Source: Holacanthus passer
Lineage: Eukaryota; Chordata; Actinopteri; Pomacanthidae
DNA: 64,000 nt
Direction: 5' to 3'
Assembly: GCA_025331565.1 (NCBI GenBank)
Contig: JAFREQ010000030.1
Location: 5,580,001-5,644,000 of the forward strand
Shown piece by piece: positions 1-14,830 of this stretch (the stretch's first letter is position 1; each line of letters opens with the position of its first letter). Position numbers and translations under genes: made by a program. The notes under the pieces were generated by a model that made no database searches, had not been told where the DNA came from, and worked only from the letters and a program-made list of their open reading frames with translations.

Positions 1-801
1 AAAATTAGCTTTAAACCTTGTATTGGAATGCATTAGATTCTGGAGGTGCAATAAACTGGTGTCTCTGTGTAATTCCCTTTTCAAAAGCTTGTAGCCTAAT
101 GTTATGTAACAACACATCCACTTCAGTAATTGCACATCCAGAGCCCTTTTCTGAACATCTCTATATCAACAATTGAGAAATACCACCTGCTCCTAACGTC
201 TCTGTTAGAATTCCTGGCCTCTGGATCTGTTACCTTGGTTATCTATGTTTCATTAGATTAGAGATGATGGCGGTATCACTTACCCCCTCTTGATGGATAA
301 ATGGACTCTATCTCAATCTTATGGGGCCTCTCAGGGCGGCAGCATTGCTTTAGCCAAGGGTAAAGGCCAGCATGTCACTGTGCTGACAAAGGAGGAATGA
401 TGTCACCATCTACCCTGAAGTATCAACTGCTGACAGATTTATGAGTGTGTGTCATTGAATGTTCATGTTGGGGGAATTGGTCTTGGATTGTGTGAGCATG
501 TTTGTCTGTGAGTTTGTTGGTACTACAAACATATGTGTATGCCATCACAATCAATTTCTTGGCATCCATTGATTCAAGGATTGCTGAAAGGATTAGTAGA
601 GAAATCTACTAGTTGGCAGAGAATTATTGGCAATGTAATCAATTAATTATTTGTCATTTATCATGCGAACTGAAATGTGAAATGTTCGCTAGTTGTAGCT
701 TCTTGAATATTGAACTCATATCATTGTAGTTTGGCATCTTTGGGCTTTGCACTGTTGGTTGGACAAAACGAGTTTTAACTTTGCCTTTCTTCTCTTGGCA
801 G
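1..801 (+). other. 3' end of the intron preceding the first visible PX exon
   Basis: No coding exon was recognised. The last 220 bases are a dispersed repeat (listed separately). The 3' splice site is a pyrimidine-rich stretch ending in AG at 800-801, with a plausible branch-point TTTAACT whose A is at 778, 24 nt from the exon. Confidence 0.8.
585..772 (+). repeat. dispersed teleost repeat, copy 1 (family with core TTGGACAAAAC)
   Basis: An AT-rich segment with AATCAATTAATTATTTGTC, then AGTTGTAGCTTCTTGAAT, then ATATCATTGTAGTTT and CTGTTGGTTGGACAAAAC. The same blocks in the same order and strand recur at 10962-11192, and the terminal core recurs at 19355-19535. I recognise it as a very common teleost short repeat with alternating ATTAATC-type ends; no family name is claimed. 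This copy ends about 30 nt before the exon at 802. Confidence 0.7.
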
Positions 802-882
802 GTGTATCTCATCAATGTCACGTACTCTGACAACACCTCCCACATCATCTACAGAAGATACAGCAAATTCTTTGACCTACAG
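802..882 (+). CDS. sh3pxd2a: sh3pxd2a PX exon (VYLINVT...RRYSKFFDLQ)
   Basis: 81 nt, 27 codons, phase 0 at both ends, acceptor cag and donor gtaatc. It encodes VYLINVTYSDNTSHIIYRR then YSKFFDLQ: PX strands beta2 and beta3 and the conserved RRYSKF motif. In the family an Arg of this motif contacts the phosphoinositide 3-phosphate (R42-type residue). Mammalian TKS5 has the same exon limits and a near-identical sequence as I recall it. The preceding exon should end in a residue pair like HY at the end of beta1 and is not in the window. A TGCATG lies 29 nt after the exon. Confidence 0.93.
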
Positions 883-3800
883 GTAATCTTCCATCACTTA
901 TATACTCCCCTGCATGTACCGTGAAGGGAGTGTTTGTACTGAAAATCCTAATTCCATTGCCGCTGATGTGTTTTGAACATGTCAGCCCTGTGAACTTGCA
1001 GCATTGTTTTGTATAGATTAATGTGCAAGCCTCGCGACTGTTCACTGCTGCTGTGTCTATGCCCGTGTTCTCCACACCTTGTCGCCTCAATGAATCAATG
1101 TGTGTGTTAGTAATTGGTCGGGGAGCAGGGGAGACATGGTTTGTACCCCTAGCCTCGCAGAGACACAGCAATCTCTCTCTCTCTCTGCCCTCTCTACATC
1201 TCTACCCCTCCTTCTTTCTCCCCTTCTTCCTTCTTCCTCTCTCTCATCTCATCTTTGCCTTACCCTCAAAACGTCAGGGAGCTGACAGGCCTTTTTTATA
1301 GTACAAGCAAGAAATCCACAGGGAAGTCAATTTAATGTACCATGCTTTATAGTGGGTCGCTGCTAGATTCTGTAGTGCAGGCTGCTCTGATTGGTGGGTT
1401 CTTTAAATATAGTCCTGTATGGAGGAGGTCTTTTTCTGTTTTCTTGACTTGGCACGGATGCTTTACTCTCATGTTTAAAGTGTCAAGTTCTCTCGTCGGA
1501 TTTATTTTGGAACAGAGAAGGAGTTGCAGTGAAAACCCTGCCCTGTGTCTCTCAGATTGACTATTCCATGCTGAGAGAATGTTTGTGTGCGTTTATGCCT
1601 CTCACACACTCGGCTTGTTGCAAGCTGATACCATATGTATGTATATTGGACCAGAGGTCCCTGGGTCACTACTAAATATGAAGGGGCTGTAGTGAGAGAG
1701 TTGCAGGGGGCACATCTCAATAGCCCCAGTGTGCTAGTCCAGCAGGAAATGATGTTTCAATCAGTGGAGGAAAGGTCCTTTCTGAAAGGTCCCATTGATA
1801 AGCAATGAGGCAGTGTGAGGTGGAAAATAACCCCCCTGCAACTGATTACTCCCAATGTGGAATAAAAGACAGAGGTAGAATAATAAACATGGAAAAGCAA
1901 GCAAAGTGTGCCTCCGCTCTGGAAAAGTCAGAGACATCAGTGAGCTGCATGTCTTCCTCCTGATATTCAGCCCTTCATGTACGCCAAGCGTGGTCCTCAA
2001 ATTGCCTGGGAGGAAGCTAATGAACCTTAATGGTTCATACAAAATCACTCCCAGTCAAAACGGGCGAGATTGATCTTGTTAGCTTTGTCAGATGGTGTGG
2101 GGCAAAGGTCACCCAACTTGGTTGGAGCTTTATTGAACTGTCAAAGAAAGCGGCTCTCACATGGCCAAAGTTTGTCCTGTCTTTGAGTTTGGCCTGACTG
2201 CTGTTAAGGGAGTTGTATTGTGAAAATTCCTCGCTATATATTTCTGGGTTTTACCAGATGTCTTTTTTCAAGCACTATATCACCACCAGCACTTCACCGC
2301 TCACGCTTTACTGTGCCGGCTTCTTTGATGTTTCCATTTGCAGTGTGACACTCATGAATAAAACTACTACTGGCAATACTGACCAGCTTTCTAATACTCA
2401 GTAATCCTCTATCTCTGCCGGTATATGGACCGAAAGTAAAGTTCTCTCTGCCAGCCTTTGATCTTGCCTTTGATGGTCCTGTTTGATCCCATTGTTTTCA
2501 GAGCAACCTGGAGCCTCTCCTGTCCAAACATTTATCTGGTGCAGGGACCCTGCTGCTCTCAGCAGCCCTGCTAACCTTAGGGGAGAGAAACATGGGTTGC
2601 TGCTCAGAAACTGTTGGAGAGTGCTTTAACCAAAGCTTTGGCAAAGACTGCTGGGGATTTCAAGACTGTTTCCTAGTAATAACCAGAACAGGCTGCCTTC
2701 CTAGAAACTGGTCCTGAACTGGCATCAAGAATGAGAGGGGCCACAGATGTTGCTTTGACTGACTTTGTATAGGTTTTTGTCTGAACACCAACTCTTTTTG
2801 CTCTACGTAGAATGCACGAACAATAAAACTTGCTTGCTTTTATGTTAGGCACACACACGAAGAGCCAATGTATACTCACTTGTTTACTGGATGTAGCACT
2901 GACCATTCAACGTCTATTTGCCTCTTTCTGTGTCACCTGTAAAAAGCTTTACACATGCTCGCCTTCTGCCTACACCTCCTGGAAAATGATGAGTTTCAAT
3001 GGATCCAGTGACATGACCTTCAGTTCCAAAGTGTTTCTGTCAGTGTGAAGCCCACAATGTAGAGAATGTGTTAAGGTAAAAATAATAGGAGCCATATTAG
3101 TGCTATTTAGTGGCCCTCTGTGAAAAAGAAGTCATTTACGGCTAATAGAATGAATATATTAATGCATAATGTTGCCAGAATTACCCTGTGGGGAGCCATT
3201 TTGTCTGTGCAATTTTATTCTGTTAAGAGTGGGTTGGATCTCACACTGTCCACCTCTTCCTTTAGGTCATTATTTGCCATTGTCCTACCATTTGCTCTTT
3301 ATTGGGCTTCCTCTGTAGACAGCTTTACCTGAACATACCTCAATTACAGGCAGGGAACAAGGAAGACAAAAGCAAGTCAAGGCAGACAGAGGCTTGTTCA
3401 TACATACCTACCACATCAACGCATATATACAGTATGTCACCTAGATACTCAGAACAATGAATGCATTCACTTTTATCCTTACTCATTTTCTGCCATTTTT
3501 CTGGCTCTTCCTGGCTGCTTTTCTCTGCACTGATGTACCTGACTATTGAGTCAAACACTGTGTCCTTCTGTCTCAAGTAGGCCAGCCCAAGTTACTCATC
3601 AGAAGGGAGGAAAACCGGGACAGGGAGAGGAACAGGTCAGCCTTGCTGGCACCTGGGGAGGAAACCTGGAGCAATGAGAAGTTAGAGTAGGATGATTATT
3701 GTGGTGGTGATTATGAGGCATAGGAGGATGGTGATGAAAGATATGAAAGTGATTATGGTGATGAGGATGACAGTAATACTAGTGGTGTTGATGATTAAGA

Positions 3801-6800
3801 TTCATGATGTTGATGCTGACGACAGTGATGATGCAGATGGAAGAAATAAAGGATATTGTGGGTTTCTACAGGGTCACTTATTACAAAGAAGCCTACATAA
3901 GCATGGGTGATGGTGCCCCGGGTGTCCTTGGGCAAAGTTGGTATATTTAAAGCTGCGGCATGGCTCACCATCTGAAAGAAGGACATGCTCTGACTCACGC
4001 TTTTTACGAGGGCCTTTGGTTTGTATTCTGTCCGCACACGCACACACAAACCCTCTCTTTTCTTTTTCCAAGGCTACCCTCGTATGAGCCACCCCACAGC
4101 AACTGAATATTTAGTTCGGGGATGTTTTAATGTTACAGCTCTCTGACATTCCTTTTTCAGTGTTAAGTGTACCTTTGACCAACATGCGATATTAGTCTGG
4201 TTTGCTCAGAGAGTCAGTCTCAAGGCCTGTATTCAATCCTTTTGGTAATAGCCTTGCAGATGCTAGCACAAGGCTTTCGGCAAACAGCATGTTATGTTCT
4301 GCGCAGAAAATTATACAGTAGCTGTGGTCAAAGCGCTTAAAAGTAAGGTCACTGAATTGGGAATCTCTAACCTCTAAGTGGGCTGCTTGATGGAAACATA
4401 TGTCTAGACCACAAGGCATTATCGGTATGCCATCCTCGAGGATAAATTGCTGAATAGCCAGGCCACTAGCTCAGCCTCTGTGTCCTTGAGGTGTTCTGTG
4501 GATGTACTGTAACTCAACTGAATGAGGTAGCCCATTGTTTCAGGTCGAGGATAAGGGGCTGTTTGATTGTATTTATGGGTGTGTGTGAGAGAGAGAAGAG
4601 CAGGAAACATACATTTTTGCCCCTGATGAGAGGCGGAGGAAGGACACCTACACGCCAAACACAGGACCTGTTCTTGTGAGTTACAATCGGGCACTTGACG
4701 GGACGGCCAAGGCTGGGTCCTAGCTGGAGCAGAGGGGGGAAAAATATGCAGCGTTTCCCACAGCCACGGCGATGGGATCAGGAGGGTGGGCTAAATTTAG
4801 GATGAATGAGCACAGTTCAGGCGTTTGTGGGACATTTCCATGGCTCAAAACACTTAACCAGTGTGACTGTAACACATTCAGGGAATCAAAGTGACAGACA
4901 GGCAGATAGACAGACACAAGAATAGATAAGAGTGGAGATTTGACGGAGGAAACTTAAGGTTTAAGGTACGATAGTAGGCACAAGAAAAGATGATATAATA
5001 TGAAAAACCTTTACCGGAAGATGTGACTAGAAAATCTAAGAAAAAATCTAAAGAAAGATCTGAAATGTTCTAACTGAAACCTCCATGCTAAATGCAATTC
5101 TGCAAAGTAGTTAATCTACTGAATGAAACAAGATGACGGGACTTAAATATACCTTTGCTAAGGCTGCACACTCCACTAAATTAGTTAATTTAATAGTGCA
5201 AAATTATCACCCAATTCTGCAGCTCCCTTTAATTCTATGGAGCCTTTTAGTCTGTTTTAGCTGTTTTTTTTCAGTTTTCCAGCCTGAAAACTCCACTGAC
5301 GTCAACCTTGTTTCTAGCAGCTGGTAGCTGTTTTCAGCCGTAAAGCTTAATAAACAGATTCTACGATCCCAGCACCAGACAACACACAGACAAAATTAGT
5401 GACTGCTTAAGAGCCAGATAATTCCCTCAGTGGAGACCAAAATAGAGTGAATATTTGAGTTGGTTACGTCAGATGGCCACAGACATGACTACGTATGAAT
5501 GCTAATGTTGCTCTGTGTCTGCTGGATGTGTAAATAGGCAACTGTTTGCTATCATGTTTACTCATGGCTAGAGGAGGGCTTCATCAGCAATGCTACACAG
5601 TGCACCAAGAAAAGGCAAGAACTCAGAGTATTGCTAGATCACATCTTCCGGCAACAAATCTCGTAAGCCAGGCATATTTGAATCATTTGGAGAAGATATC
5701 GATCAGACCTTAACACGTCATCAACAAAATATTTTCTGCTATTTTGTGACACGGCAACTTTCAAACCTCTTATTCAGAATGACTGATACGGAGTGAAGAA
5801 GTGGATTTAGCTTCAGTTTTTGGATCACCGACATAACAAGCAGTCAACAGTAAGAAAAGCATGGATCAAAGCCACAGTGCGCTGCAGTAAATCGATACAG
5901 TGATCGCTCTTAAGTCAGAAGCTCAGGCCTTTGCTACATTGATCCCATATGTTTATGTGGAGTGTTTAGGTTGGCCTCTTCAAGTGTGAGGAGAAGAGGG
6001 GAGGCGTTGTTTCTCTCCGTGCTTGTGTTCTTTGTGTCGAGGTCTCAATGACTGACAGCCTCTGCATGTAAGTGCGTGAAGGCGGAGGATGGAGTTGATG
6101 AAATGTTGGTCAGTTTTCATGTCCTTTTTGGCAGAACTCTGAAAAGGTCATTGCACGTTGAAATCTATTTTTTATTTTATACGTTTTTTGATCTGTGCAT
6201 CTATATTCCCTTCTTACATCCACCTCTGTGTTCCTCCTCTTCTGACTTTTGCTGATGGTGCTTACCATACTGGATTACATGCAGTATATTTAATGGATGA
6301 AGTATACGTGTATTCCCCGTTTACTTCCTCTGTTTACGCTGCTGCCTGTTATCTTGAGATGTATGTGGCAGCTGACAGACTTCCACTATTGCTCTCTATC
6401 CATCTCTGTCTTGTTTTCTTTCCCTCTCTTCTCTGTGCTCGGCTGGCCAGCCCTCATGTTTCTGTTCAGCTCAAGGTCTCCTCCACCTGAATGGCATGGT
6501 GAGGAGAGCCGATGAAAAAACTTTTGAGCGCTTTGTGCTCCGAGACATCTTTGACAGCTCTGCCTCACACTGAGCCTTGGACACAGAAGCTGCTCAAGGT
6601 TTTTTCTTTTCCATTGCATTTCTAGCTAAGCATCCACCGCCTTTGTTCACCATTTGATAAATCACACAATATTTATTTTATACGCAACCGTGTTGGGCAG
6701 GGTTGTGTTTTTTGTATGGCCGGATATTGTGGAGCGCAGAGCAGCTTGCATTGTTGAATGATTGAAGGACAGATGTTATCAGGGACATGTGATAAAAAGC

Positions 6801-9800
6801 AATATGAAATTGTATAGTATGAAGTGAATTCATACAGTTATTTGTTATTAACCCTCAGGTGTGGAGGAGCAAGTCAAGGAAAAAGAGAAATCTGTGTCCC
6901 TCTGTCATTTTTCCTCCATTATACAGCAGAACTTGTTAATATAAAAAATGACCTGCAGTATATGACATCTGTACATGAAATCAGTTCCTGCCTGCTTGCT
7001 CGATTATACCATGTTGATATGCCAGTTATAGCTCTTACATGCACTCAAACATCAGCACGTCCTTGTCCTGAGTATGTGTGGCTTTTGAAAACGCCCATCA
7101 CACTTGTGTTGAAAAGCAAAAGAATGTGAAAAGCGTGTTTCAGATGCCATTAAACGATCCAACAAGAACTTTGTGTGAACCATAAATCTTAAAGGTCCCT
7201 TGTGCAGTCATCTTGAAAACAAACTTAAGTTATGTTTACAAGTGTATTTCCTTCCCCATAAAGCATTTACAGCTAATTTTAAATTGGGGATTGTTTCTGT
7301 CCATGTTTGTTAGCTTGCAGTCTTCTTTATTACCTTTGTTGGCACACTGCAAGTTTCTTGGTCGGTTGCCACCACTAACTGATTAGCTGGAATGTGTATT
7401 GCATCGCCCACATATATGTGCATCCTTGTAGAAAACAAGGGCCCACTCATAAAAACATTGGTCCATAGCACTAGTAGTGGTTAAAAACTCCAAACTAGTC
7501 CCACAGTAGTTTGACCTGAGAATGAGTGACAAATAGGCTGCAATATTCACAAAGATTGTCTCATTCTCCTACAAACAAAAAAGTGTTGAAATAGATGCCA
7601 AACGTGGTGCAATGTGGCAATAGCAGGCAAAACCCAGGTATTTGAAAGTTAATTAAGCATACTTCCCGATAGTCATTAACCTATTTGACGCTATCTGTGT
7701 TGTCCTGATGCCTGACACCCCATGTTAAAACAAAAATCCCTGCAGGATTAATGCTGATAAAGCAGAATTCATTGATTGCCTCTGCTTATCTACAGTCTTG
7801 TGGCAATGGGCAGTCCCCGTCCAGCCTTTGCCCTGCCTCGTCTCTCTGTCTGTAGGTTAATGAACAATGATTGGGTAAACAGCAGGCTGGACAGAACATG
7901 CAGGATGCAGGCTTTTGTATGTACGCCACCTAGTCTGGTTGAAAAGGAGTGAGAGACGAAACCCAGATAAAGACACACAGAGATAAGAGATGAGAGTTCC
8001 CACTAGAACTAGAGTGAAACCCAGGTGTCTGTTTCCTTTCATTCTGCTGTCCCCATCACTCTTTTCCCTATTTGTCTTTGCCTCCTTGACACGCCTGACT
8101 CGTCACGTCTTTCCCACCGTCTCACACTCTTTTTCATATTCATATCTCATTCCTACAATTTCTCACCCTATCTCTCTCCCCCTGCTGCTTGCATATCTCT
8201 CTCCTCTCATCCATCTGTCTCTGTCTCTCCTCAGAAACCCTTCCCACCAACACCCCCTCTGGTTTCTTCTGAGCTAGTTTTCCCTGGCTAATCTGCCACG
8301 ACCTGCATGTTCCTGGGGTCAAGTGCATTAGCTTACAGAGCTCCAGGCTACAGAGGTTTCTGTTATGTTTTTTTTGTTCGGCTGTTTTGCATGTATGTAT
8401 TTTATTTGATAGTGCGTGCACATGTGTATGTGTGTAGATGCACTGTATGTGTAATGCATTACTGTTGTTTCTCCAAATCACCCAGGCTCACTCTTTCTAG
8501 TATATGATGATCCAAATTCCCCCCACTGGGGCCTATCCATCTCAGTTAGATTACACTTTATATTACAGTCACAGAAGGAGCTTTTAAGGAAATAAACCTT
8601 CAAATTAAAACCCTTGTACAGACCACAGTACCATTTACAGTTAGAAGGGTAGCCTCTAGAGGGTGACCCCTTTCGAATTGATTTTGTACGAGAAAAGGAA
8701 ACACAAAACAACATATGGCTGCAAACCAGCCAATGATAACAGCAACCAAATACTATTGTCACAAATATGCATGCAAATATGCATCCAATATCACAATTTT
8801 AACAGGGCAGTTTTGCTGATTTTTTTTGGGTTTACATTGCTGATTTTTCGGTGGCATTCAGCATTTATTAACAAATGTTCTAGTAGTGGCAGGAATTGGG
8901 TGTAGTGTAATGTGTCAGCTCTTCTATGGGTCATATAAACTGTCGGTCATACTTTGCCAGGAAAACTGGAAACTCGACAGTAGATGCTATGCTTCCAATG
9001 GTTTCGACAGACACCTTCGTGAAAAACCTGTGAAAATGTGTTGTTCTAATATGTCAACCGTGTTTTCAAAACTAGACTATTTCTTGAAGAAAATGTGTGA
9101 GAACTGAAAGTTGTTAGTGGGTGGGACTATTGGTGCCATGCTTAAATATGTCATGCACATGCTCTTGGAGAATTTGTTCACCAAATTTAATTTCATCAAA
9201 GTCAACAGAAATGTAAAAAAATATGCTCTAATGTTACTATAGCTCCCCCTGTGTGCAGAATTATATGAAATGTTACACCCCTGCACAACTTTTCAAACAG
9301 TATGGAGTTAGATGAACGCCAAAACAATGGAAATAATAATAAGGAAAAATAATAAACAAGAAGTACTAATAAAGAATAATGAGTATCTGTGTGGATGTAT
9401 GCTTTGTGAGGCTGAAACTACTCTCACTCATTCCTAGGCTGAGGGGGTGTGTACTGTGATTACTGTGATGAGAGGGCATTAGCTTTGTTTTAAATTTCAT
9501 GATGTAAAGTAGTCCCAAACGGTTGACACTGTTGTCAGGAGTGGCTTCACAAGGGGAGGATGATTTTAAACAGGAGGTGGTGGGTTGTGTCATTTTCAAG
9601 CCATGAAATGCAAATTTTTTAAAAATTTGGTAAGAAATGTCAGTATTAACACCAGCACTGATGTGTCATATCATCTAGTTTAGAGCTCATTTAATTGTGC
9701 AGTACGTCGTCTTTCATAACTTGACATGACAAGGAAAAGCAGCTTGAATTTGAATTCATGTTTTTTTTTCTTTTTGGTTTCTCTCATTTTGTTTCCAGTG

Positions 9801-9937
9801 GTTTTTTTTGTCCTTCTCTTTCATGCTTTCTTTGCTTCTCTCAGCCCACTCATGGATATATTCCAAACCTCACTTCTCATTTCCCTTCCACGCCCTTATA
9901 AGTGTGGGTGAGTGCATTGAGAACCAGATCAAACACA

Positions 9938-9996
<59 letters not shown>

Positions 9997-12900
9997 CACT
10001 GCCATCCGATTCACCCCTTCTGGGAGAGACTGTGGTTTGGCCACACTGCCCAAGATTTGTCCTGGCTGTCAGCATGGAAACTCCTGAGACCATCAGCATG
10101 GCTAAATTAGGTCCTATGCTACTCTGTTAGTGCTGAACCCTGGCACAGGTGAGAGCCCTTCCTCTCTGCCTCGCCTGTAGTGAACTGTAAGTTGGCTGGC
10201 CTACTTACTTAACTCAATGCTAAAGCAGTCTGTGTGTAAGCCGACACTGTTCTTTTCTTCATATTGAGGTTGCGGCCGCTCTGGAAAGCGAAGCTGTTGT
10301 TTGGTTGCTCGGCCAGAACTCAGCCAAGCAGCTGAGGTGGTAAATGGCCTGAAAATGCCACTGGAACATTTAGCTGGTGCTTCTATTAAATATGAAAGGT
10401 GGGTTAAAAAGTTTGGGCATGAAGGGCAAAGCTGAGAGGGTGAAATGAGTGGTTCTTTTTTGTTCAAATATAATTGTGTTCGGCCCTGTTCTTGTTTCTC
10501 GTCCCATCAAAACTGAAATTCATTATGAACTAAATATAAATAGCCTATTCTGTCTTCAAGGTTTTCTCACAGCTTATGCTGTTTTATCTCTTTGATTAAT
10601 GTATTTTTAATGACTGTGCGTGAGTAAAGCATCCAAATGTCTGAACTTCAACACCACTACCTCTGCTGTGCTCAGGAGACGGAGAGAGAGAGACATGTAT
10701 GAATTCTTCCAGTGATTTCAAAACTCTGCATTTCGCTGCCAGGGTTCTGCTCCAGCAAGCCATGTTTTGCTCTGGCACGGTGTTAACACAATTGACACAA
10801 TTGGCAAGCTGGTTCTCAAGTCTTTAATTTGTTTCAGTGTCAGCGCTTGGATGAAGTTAAATTATGCAGTTTCGCCCAAATCATTCATCAGCACCTTATA
10901 CAGCAATTATTTATCCTTAACCTAAAGGTGGATCTGCGGTACAAAATTGGTGACTAAAATATTGTGGAAAGGATTAGATACCTAATCAATTAGTCCATCA
11001 ACAGAAATATAACTTGACCTCAATGTTGACAATAGATTTATTGTATTAGTCATTTATTAAGGGTTTGGTGGTTTCAGCTTCTAGAATATGAGAATTTTGT
11101 TGCGTTTCTCTGATTCACATCATTGTAAATTAAATATCCTTGGGTTTTGGACTGTTTGACAAAACAAGCAATTCAAAGGCAATTTTGAAGTTAACACCAT
11201 TAAAAATGAAAATGTGCTTGATCTATTTACATCTCAACTATATTCATCCAGCATTAGAAATTACACATGTGAATAACTATGCCAAGCAAGTTATGCATAT
11301 TAATAGATGTTTCTGTGCAACAGGGGCATTAATATGCACTCGTCCAAATACAGCATGAAGCTTTAAAGTAAAAGAAAAGTGTTGCCTTGATTTATCTTCT
11401 GCGGCTGTGACAGATTAGTGTACTGCTTATTGGAATTTTTAATTTGTCCATGAGAAAAATATTACTGTATTCATCCCACTTAGCTACACATATGATATAA
11501 GTATTCTTATCCTTTTCAGTCAGTTAGGCAATACGTAACTGTGTTGCATGTTGAGCAAGGATATTTGGCTTTAACTACCTGCAGAAATAAATACAGTTTG
11601 GTCGAAAATTTAATTAAACAGACATATTGGCTTTGATTTACTTACACACGTGTTTGTGGTCAGAGTTTGAGTAATGTCTGATTATGTCTGGTCAAAAGTA
11701 AAGAGAGTAGCGGGCTGGTCTCCCACCTTGTTTTAGGGAAACACAGACACTTGCTGTCTTGTGAAATCAACACTATAGAGTTATTAACAGAATATGACTT
11801 CCTGTATCAGTAACTACTGAGGAATAACTATCTTTTTATCTTGATCTTTACATATGCCACCAGGTTTTAAGATAAGCTAGAATTCCCAGGAGAAAATGGG
11901 ATCCTTAAGGGTGTTCCCCAGTCAAAGCCCATCCCTGGAGCCCTGTTCCAAAGGCCACAACAGGCTCTGCAGCCTGAAACTGGGGAGTGACGAGTGAACA
12001 TCCATGGACAGACAGTTACCACGTCCCTGCACCTGTTGTCTTAGTGAAACAAGGGGAGTCTGAATCACCACATGGGGCATAACACCCCACAGTGTTGACA
12101 ACTCCAGGAACAGAGCTCAAATTTTTTAGACAAATCCAACACCCACGCCACTCCCACACATACATTCACTGCATAGAAGCATGCAGGATAGCAGGATATC
12201 ATTTTCCTTCCAAATATAATGCGCCAACCATGGCCAGTGTCTAGATCTCTTGCCAGGGTGCCAGTTTATATTTAGAGGCACAATTGTGAGTGACTGTGGC
12301 TGGAAAGGAACGCCCTCCCCAATCGCATCTCAGACATCTGTCTCTCTGAAACTGAATACTGCTAGGCACTAATGCATGTTGAGACTTGTGCTCCATTAGT
12401 TTCTATCCGTCTGTCTCTCTGTCTTTAGGGTTTGAGCTGTACTAAGAAAACAAAGAAAGTAAAAGTTGGCCTGTAGGTACACTCCTCACTTGTCAAAGAT
12501 TTGTGCTAAATTTTCCTTCCTGAGCTTCCTCAAGAAGACAAAAGGGTCATAGAGACAATTGGGAATTTGGAAATCCTGGGAGTAGAAGTGAGAGGAAACA
12601 TCATGTAGACAGGATATGTGTCAGCTTTATCATTAACTATATGTTCACTTGCAGATACAAGAGCAATGTCATATCAAGCCCTGACTCTAGTGAGAACAAG
12701 CATGCTGAGTGTGTGGCCTTGCTAACTATCACCACGTTGCTGTGGAAATGGCGCGAAGATCACATGGCTGCCTTGCTGTGCCGGTCATGAGTTGTTCCAG
12801 AGGTTGAATGCGCGTATTTATATTTCTGTTCCACTATTGCGAAGCCCGGGGTAAACCCTCACAGTCACATAACCACCAACAGGAAGTGAGGCATCAATCC

Positions 12901-14782
12901 ACTGCACAATATGGCATCCCCCAAGTTTATGCCAACTGACACTCACAGTTCCTTATATGGAGGCTCTATTCTTAGCACATGTGAATGATATGAAGAAGGA
13001 GCTGCTGTTAGTCTCATTTTGAGCACAGTCCGAATCCTGGCCCTGTTGTCAGTTGTTCCTGTGTCTCTACATGTTTCAAGTTTCTGTAACAAAAATTCAG
13101 ATAAAAAGATCTCTATGGATTATACTGTATATTGCAGTTTGAGAGTTTAGCTCTTGAAATGCATCAATGCATTAATTAGCCCTTATCCAAAAATGTGTTT
13201 TTCAGTCCTTCTTGGTCTGCTAGGAAAAGGCAGTCATTCAATTGTTTTTTAAATGTAAAGCAACAAGACCCAACCTGAATTGGGTCCAAATCATTTTCAG
13301 TCTTGTGGGGTCAGATGTGGTCCCGTTGTATTGCCATGTGTCTCATCACTTGTGATCAAGACCATATTGGGTCTCAGAGGCCGTGCTATCAGCTCTAATT
13401 ATGTGGTGTGTCCTCATCATGGTTTTTGGAGGTAAGATGGAGCGTCTCAATTGTGATTTGCTATTAATTGGTGGTGCATCATGCTGCTGCAAATGTTTGT
13501 GTTCTCTCTCTATTCAGGTCTGTTCAGGTCCACTGCATTTTGGACTGGGTCTAATTATCCTCTGGTCTCTCCCGACTGGCCCTGACTGTGCCCAGGCCCT
13601 TTTTGGCTTGGACTCTTTTGAAAAAAGCAAAAAACGTATGCATGTCAGCTTTGGGTAGATTTAGGCCCTAAATTTCTGAACCTGTAAAACCCTCTACCTC
13701 AAACCATAGAGTGGGACCAGATGAATGAATACTAAAAGTCCAAGTAATTGTCATGTTTTTGTAACACTTTTGCGTACAAAGAGAGTGATTTGTCTTCCTT
13801 TTATGAATTATTATTTGACCCTTGCAATATTGCATTTCATTTTTATGTTTTAAGCTAATGTGCTTATCAAGAGTAATGTAGTCCAGCATTTAAATCAACA
13901 TGAATTAAGCATTAACAGCAAAAACCAACAACGAAATCCTGATGTCCCTGAAGGTGTAATGTGTAAGAGCTTTGCAGAAAAGCTAAAGTATGAATTGCAC
14001 ATTACATCATAGTAATCTGTACTCACTCTGACAAGAGATAAAAGAACCTCATCCTCTTGCCTTTTTTTTTTTTTTACCTGACTCCCAACATTTACACCAG
14101 TGGTCCAGAGCTACGCAGCATCATCCAATCACATCCCTTCACAACTCTTCTTCACACTCTCTCTGTGCTGGTTACCAAGGAGACAGTGAAGTGAAGTCTG
14201 GGAAGTGGAGCAATGGTTTGGCATGAGTGTTTTTTTTTCTTTATTATTTATTTTATTTCTTTTCTTTCTCTTTCGACATCCTGGGAATATAATATATAAA
14301 CCTGGACGAGTGATGGTGTGTCATTTTCCAAGTTAAGGAAGCAAGACGCAAGTGCTGAGCATTTCCTGCACAGTGTGCAGCATGAATGCATGCATGTAAA
14401 AGAGCAGTCGTGTCACCTGATCCCTGCCGTCCCACCTGTTCTCACCATTTTCTCTCTCTGTGATCCCACAATTCCTGGCGGGATGCGAGCATGCTTCCTC
14501 CTGCCAGGAATCTGTCAGCAGCGACAGGAAAGCATGTATTTTAGGGTGAGCATGAACCAACCAGAGACGGTTTTGAATAATGAGTTGACCTTGATCCAAG
14601 TGGGCCAGTTCGGGCCGGACCGGAAAGAGAAGTGGGGAGCAATTGTGCTCAGTGTGTTGAGCTCTGGGGAAAAGAAATCTGATGAAAAAGTCAGCTGATT
14701 AAAGATGACATGGGCTGAAAGCTGACATGTCAAGCCTTAGAGGTGCTTCTGTCCTTTCCAGTTCTTGCACCTGTGCACACAT

Positions 14783-14830
<48 letters not shown>

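Noticed and set aside
3692..3910. Met/Val/Asp-rich frame
   Set aside because: Produced by a degenerate GAT/ATG low-complexity tract.
14318..14698. 126-codon open frame
   Set aside because: No family similarity, and an overlapping minus-strand frame of similar length shows the region is simply poor in stops.
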